Below, piece after piece: positions 58,179-58,898 of a DNA stretch of 58,898 nt. Location: the NCBI GenBank assembly GCA_024692235.1, contig JAILMW010000020.1, positions 1-58,898 of the forward strand, given 5' to 3'. Both the position numbers and the translations under genes were made by a program. This stretch comes from Saccharofermentans sp. Lineage in GTDB: Bacteria; Bacillota; Clostridia; Saccharofermentanales; Saccharofermentanaceae. How positions within the stretch are numbered: the stretch's first letter is position 1; each line of letters opens with the position of its first letter. The notes beneath the pieces were generated by a model. It did not search any database and was not told the DNA's origin. It worked only from the letters and a program-made list of their open reading frames with translations.

Positions 58179-58898
58179 TCAGAAAAGACTCTTTCTAAGA
58201 GAATCGGGTTCCTTGTCCGCAAATTCCCTCTTTATCTCAAGGAAGTCACGAAGGTCTATAAGAAGCGCATAAAGAAGTGCTCTGTCCTCAAATTCCTTTC
58301 GAGAAGAAGGCAGGGGCTGCGAATCCATGTAGATATGAAGCATATCAAGAGAAGAGATAAGATCCTTCACATCATTATCCCTGCTGTATTCACTTGCGAC
58401 CTTATCAAGGAATAAAGAAACATGCTGTGCCGTCTCAGGCGTAGTATCGAGTCTTCTTACCTTGTTATACATCTGAAGAAGGACCTCGTACTGCTTTTCT
58501 CTCATCTTTATATATTCAAAATCATAAGTGCTGTCATCAAGGATGGTATTGGCATGCTCTGCCTTGGCTGCCCTTATGCCGTCGTCTATTATCAGGTCCA
58601 GCTCCTTAAGACAGGCGCCGTCATATCCTGCAACATGCTTATCCTTTATCCTCTCGGCCATTCTCTTGATGATGTTCCTTATCTGCTCGTCCGCTTTGTT
58701 CTTAAGCTCTTCCACCTTCTTTTTCTGCCCTGTCATACGAAGGTTAACAAGGAGGCCCATACCTGCTCCGATAATAAAGATAAGAACCTCATTACCAAGT
58801 GACGCAAGGCTCATGTTACCGAAAGATATAAAGTGCGATATAAGAACGGAATTGACCGCCATGGCGCTTATCCACTTAAACTTTACGCAAAGGGCGAT
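58179..58898 (-). CDS. Aromatic acid exporter family-like membrane protein (partial)
   Basis: The frame is open to the window edge (58898), so the N-terminus is missing; 239 residues are visible. The first part ends a membrane region (FISFGNMSLASLGNEVLIFIIGAGMGLLVN), and the remaining ~185 residues form a helical cytoplasmic domain (KKVEELKNKADEQIRNIIKRM, then YDFEYIKMREKQYEVLLQMYN) that matches the ArAE_1 C-terminal domain pattern. Upstream residues CVKFKWISAM fit a further membrane segment. Such proteins are proton-coupled exporters by homology; the substrate is unknown. Confidence 0.8.
   Translation of the reverse strand: MALCVKFKWISAMAVNSVLISHFISFGNMSLASLGNEVLIFIIGAGMGLLVNLRMTGQKKKVEELKNKADEQIRNIIKRMAERIKDKHVAGYDGACLKELDLIIDDGIRAAKAEHANTILDDSTYDFEYIKMREKQYEVLLQMYNKVRRLDTTPETAQHVSLFLDKVASEYSRDNDVKDLISSLDMLHIYMDSQPLPSSRKEFEDRALLYALLIDLRDFLEIKREFADKEPDSLRKSLF

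Noticed and set aside
1..58898. Insertion sequences, prophage or replication origin
   Set aside because: No transposase, integrase, phage structural gene, long terminal inverted repeat or DnaA-box cluster was seen.

Overview
The window looks like chromosomal DNA of an anaerobic, Gram-positive clostridial bacterium (class Clostridia, plausibly a gut or rumen fibre degrader). Evidence: clear AGGAGG-type ribosome sites, a clostridial 2[4Fe-4S] ferredoxin, desulfoferrodoxin, RicT/YaaT, MutS2, a DUF6472 protein, a domain-permuted GH3 glucosidase, lipoproteins with Thr/Pro/Ser linkers and a thioester surface protein. Hand counts of a few 60-base lines give about 47% G+C in housekeeping genes and 30-37% in part of 26.8-28.5 kb. 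No insertion sequence, prophage, CRISPR array, rRNA or replication origin was seen. Most genes lie on the minus strand.

Layout. 0-9.2 kb: tRNA-Asp/tRNA-Val with a strong promoter, then metG-tatD-small membrane protein, a PAS-GGDEF-EAL protein, rsmI-trmN6 and a membrane/propeller-like protein. 9.3-15 kb: ferredoxin; an operon of an Asn-rich disordered protein, tmk, holB and ricT behind a promoter whose spacer is a palindrome; and the folate operon folE-folP-folB-folK. 15-20.7 kb: carbohydrate-type regulation, with a sialate-O-acetylesterase-like protein that has lost its catalytic residues, its AraC partner, a divergent AraC gene, a DeoR regulator and a histidine phosphatase. 20.8-24 kb: tRNA-Gln, a Smr/uracil-DNA-glycosylase pair, an RsuA-type pseudouridine synthase and a STAS/J-like/membrane fusion.

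24-31 kb: a GH3 enzyme and a very large secreted protein (CBM2-like, beta-helix, calcium repeats, VWA, C-terminal His/Cys domain) overlapping a small membrane protein. 31-37.5 kb: CDF transporter, DUF6472, P-loop ATPase, mutS2, pfkA, tRNA-Pro, HAD phosphatase. 37.6-46.2 kb: lipoprotein, thioester surface protein, a MacAB-like ABC export system, DUF2752, DUF4190 and superoxide reductase. 46-51.3 kb: small membrane and unknown genes, a YitT protein, ilvE, a cluster of short palindromic repeats, a PD-(D/E)XK-like protein and a DUF2971 protein. 51.3-58.9 kb: OB-fold-like lipoprotein, a complete sugar ABC importer, three small membrane proteins and a partial aromatic-acid-exporter-like gene.

Most unusual signals: (1) several genes appear to be leaderless, including a divergent pair (Smr / RsuA) whose 30-bp intergenic region is a symmetric pair of -10 elements; (2) seven copies of an ATCGTGAAAT motif in both orientations upstream of a nuclease-like gene; (3) the large secreted protein with an AT-rich His/Cys tail and an overlapping membrane partner, which resembles an effector/partner pair; (4) the esterase pseudoenzyme co-transcribed with an AraC regulator; (5) the STAS/J-like/transmembrane fusion.
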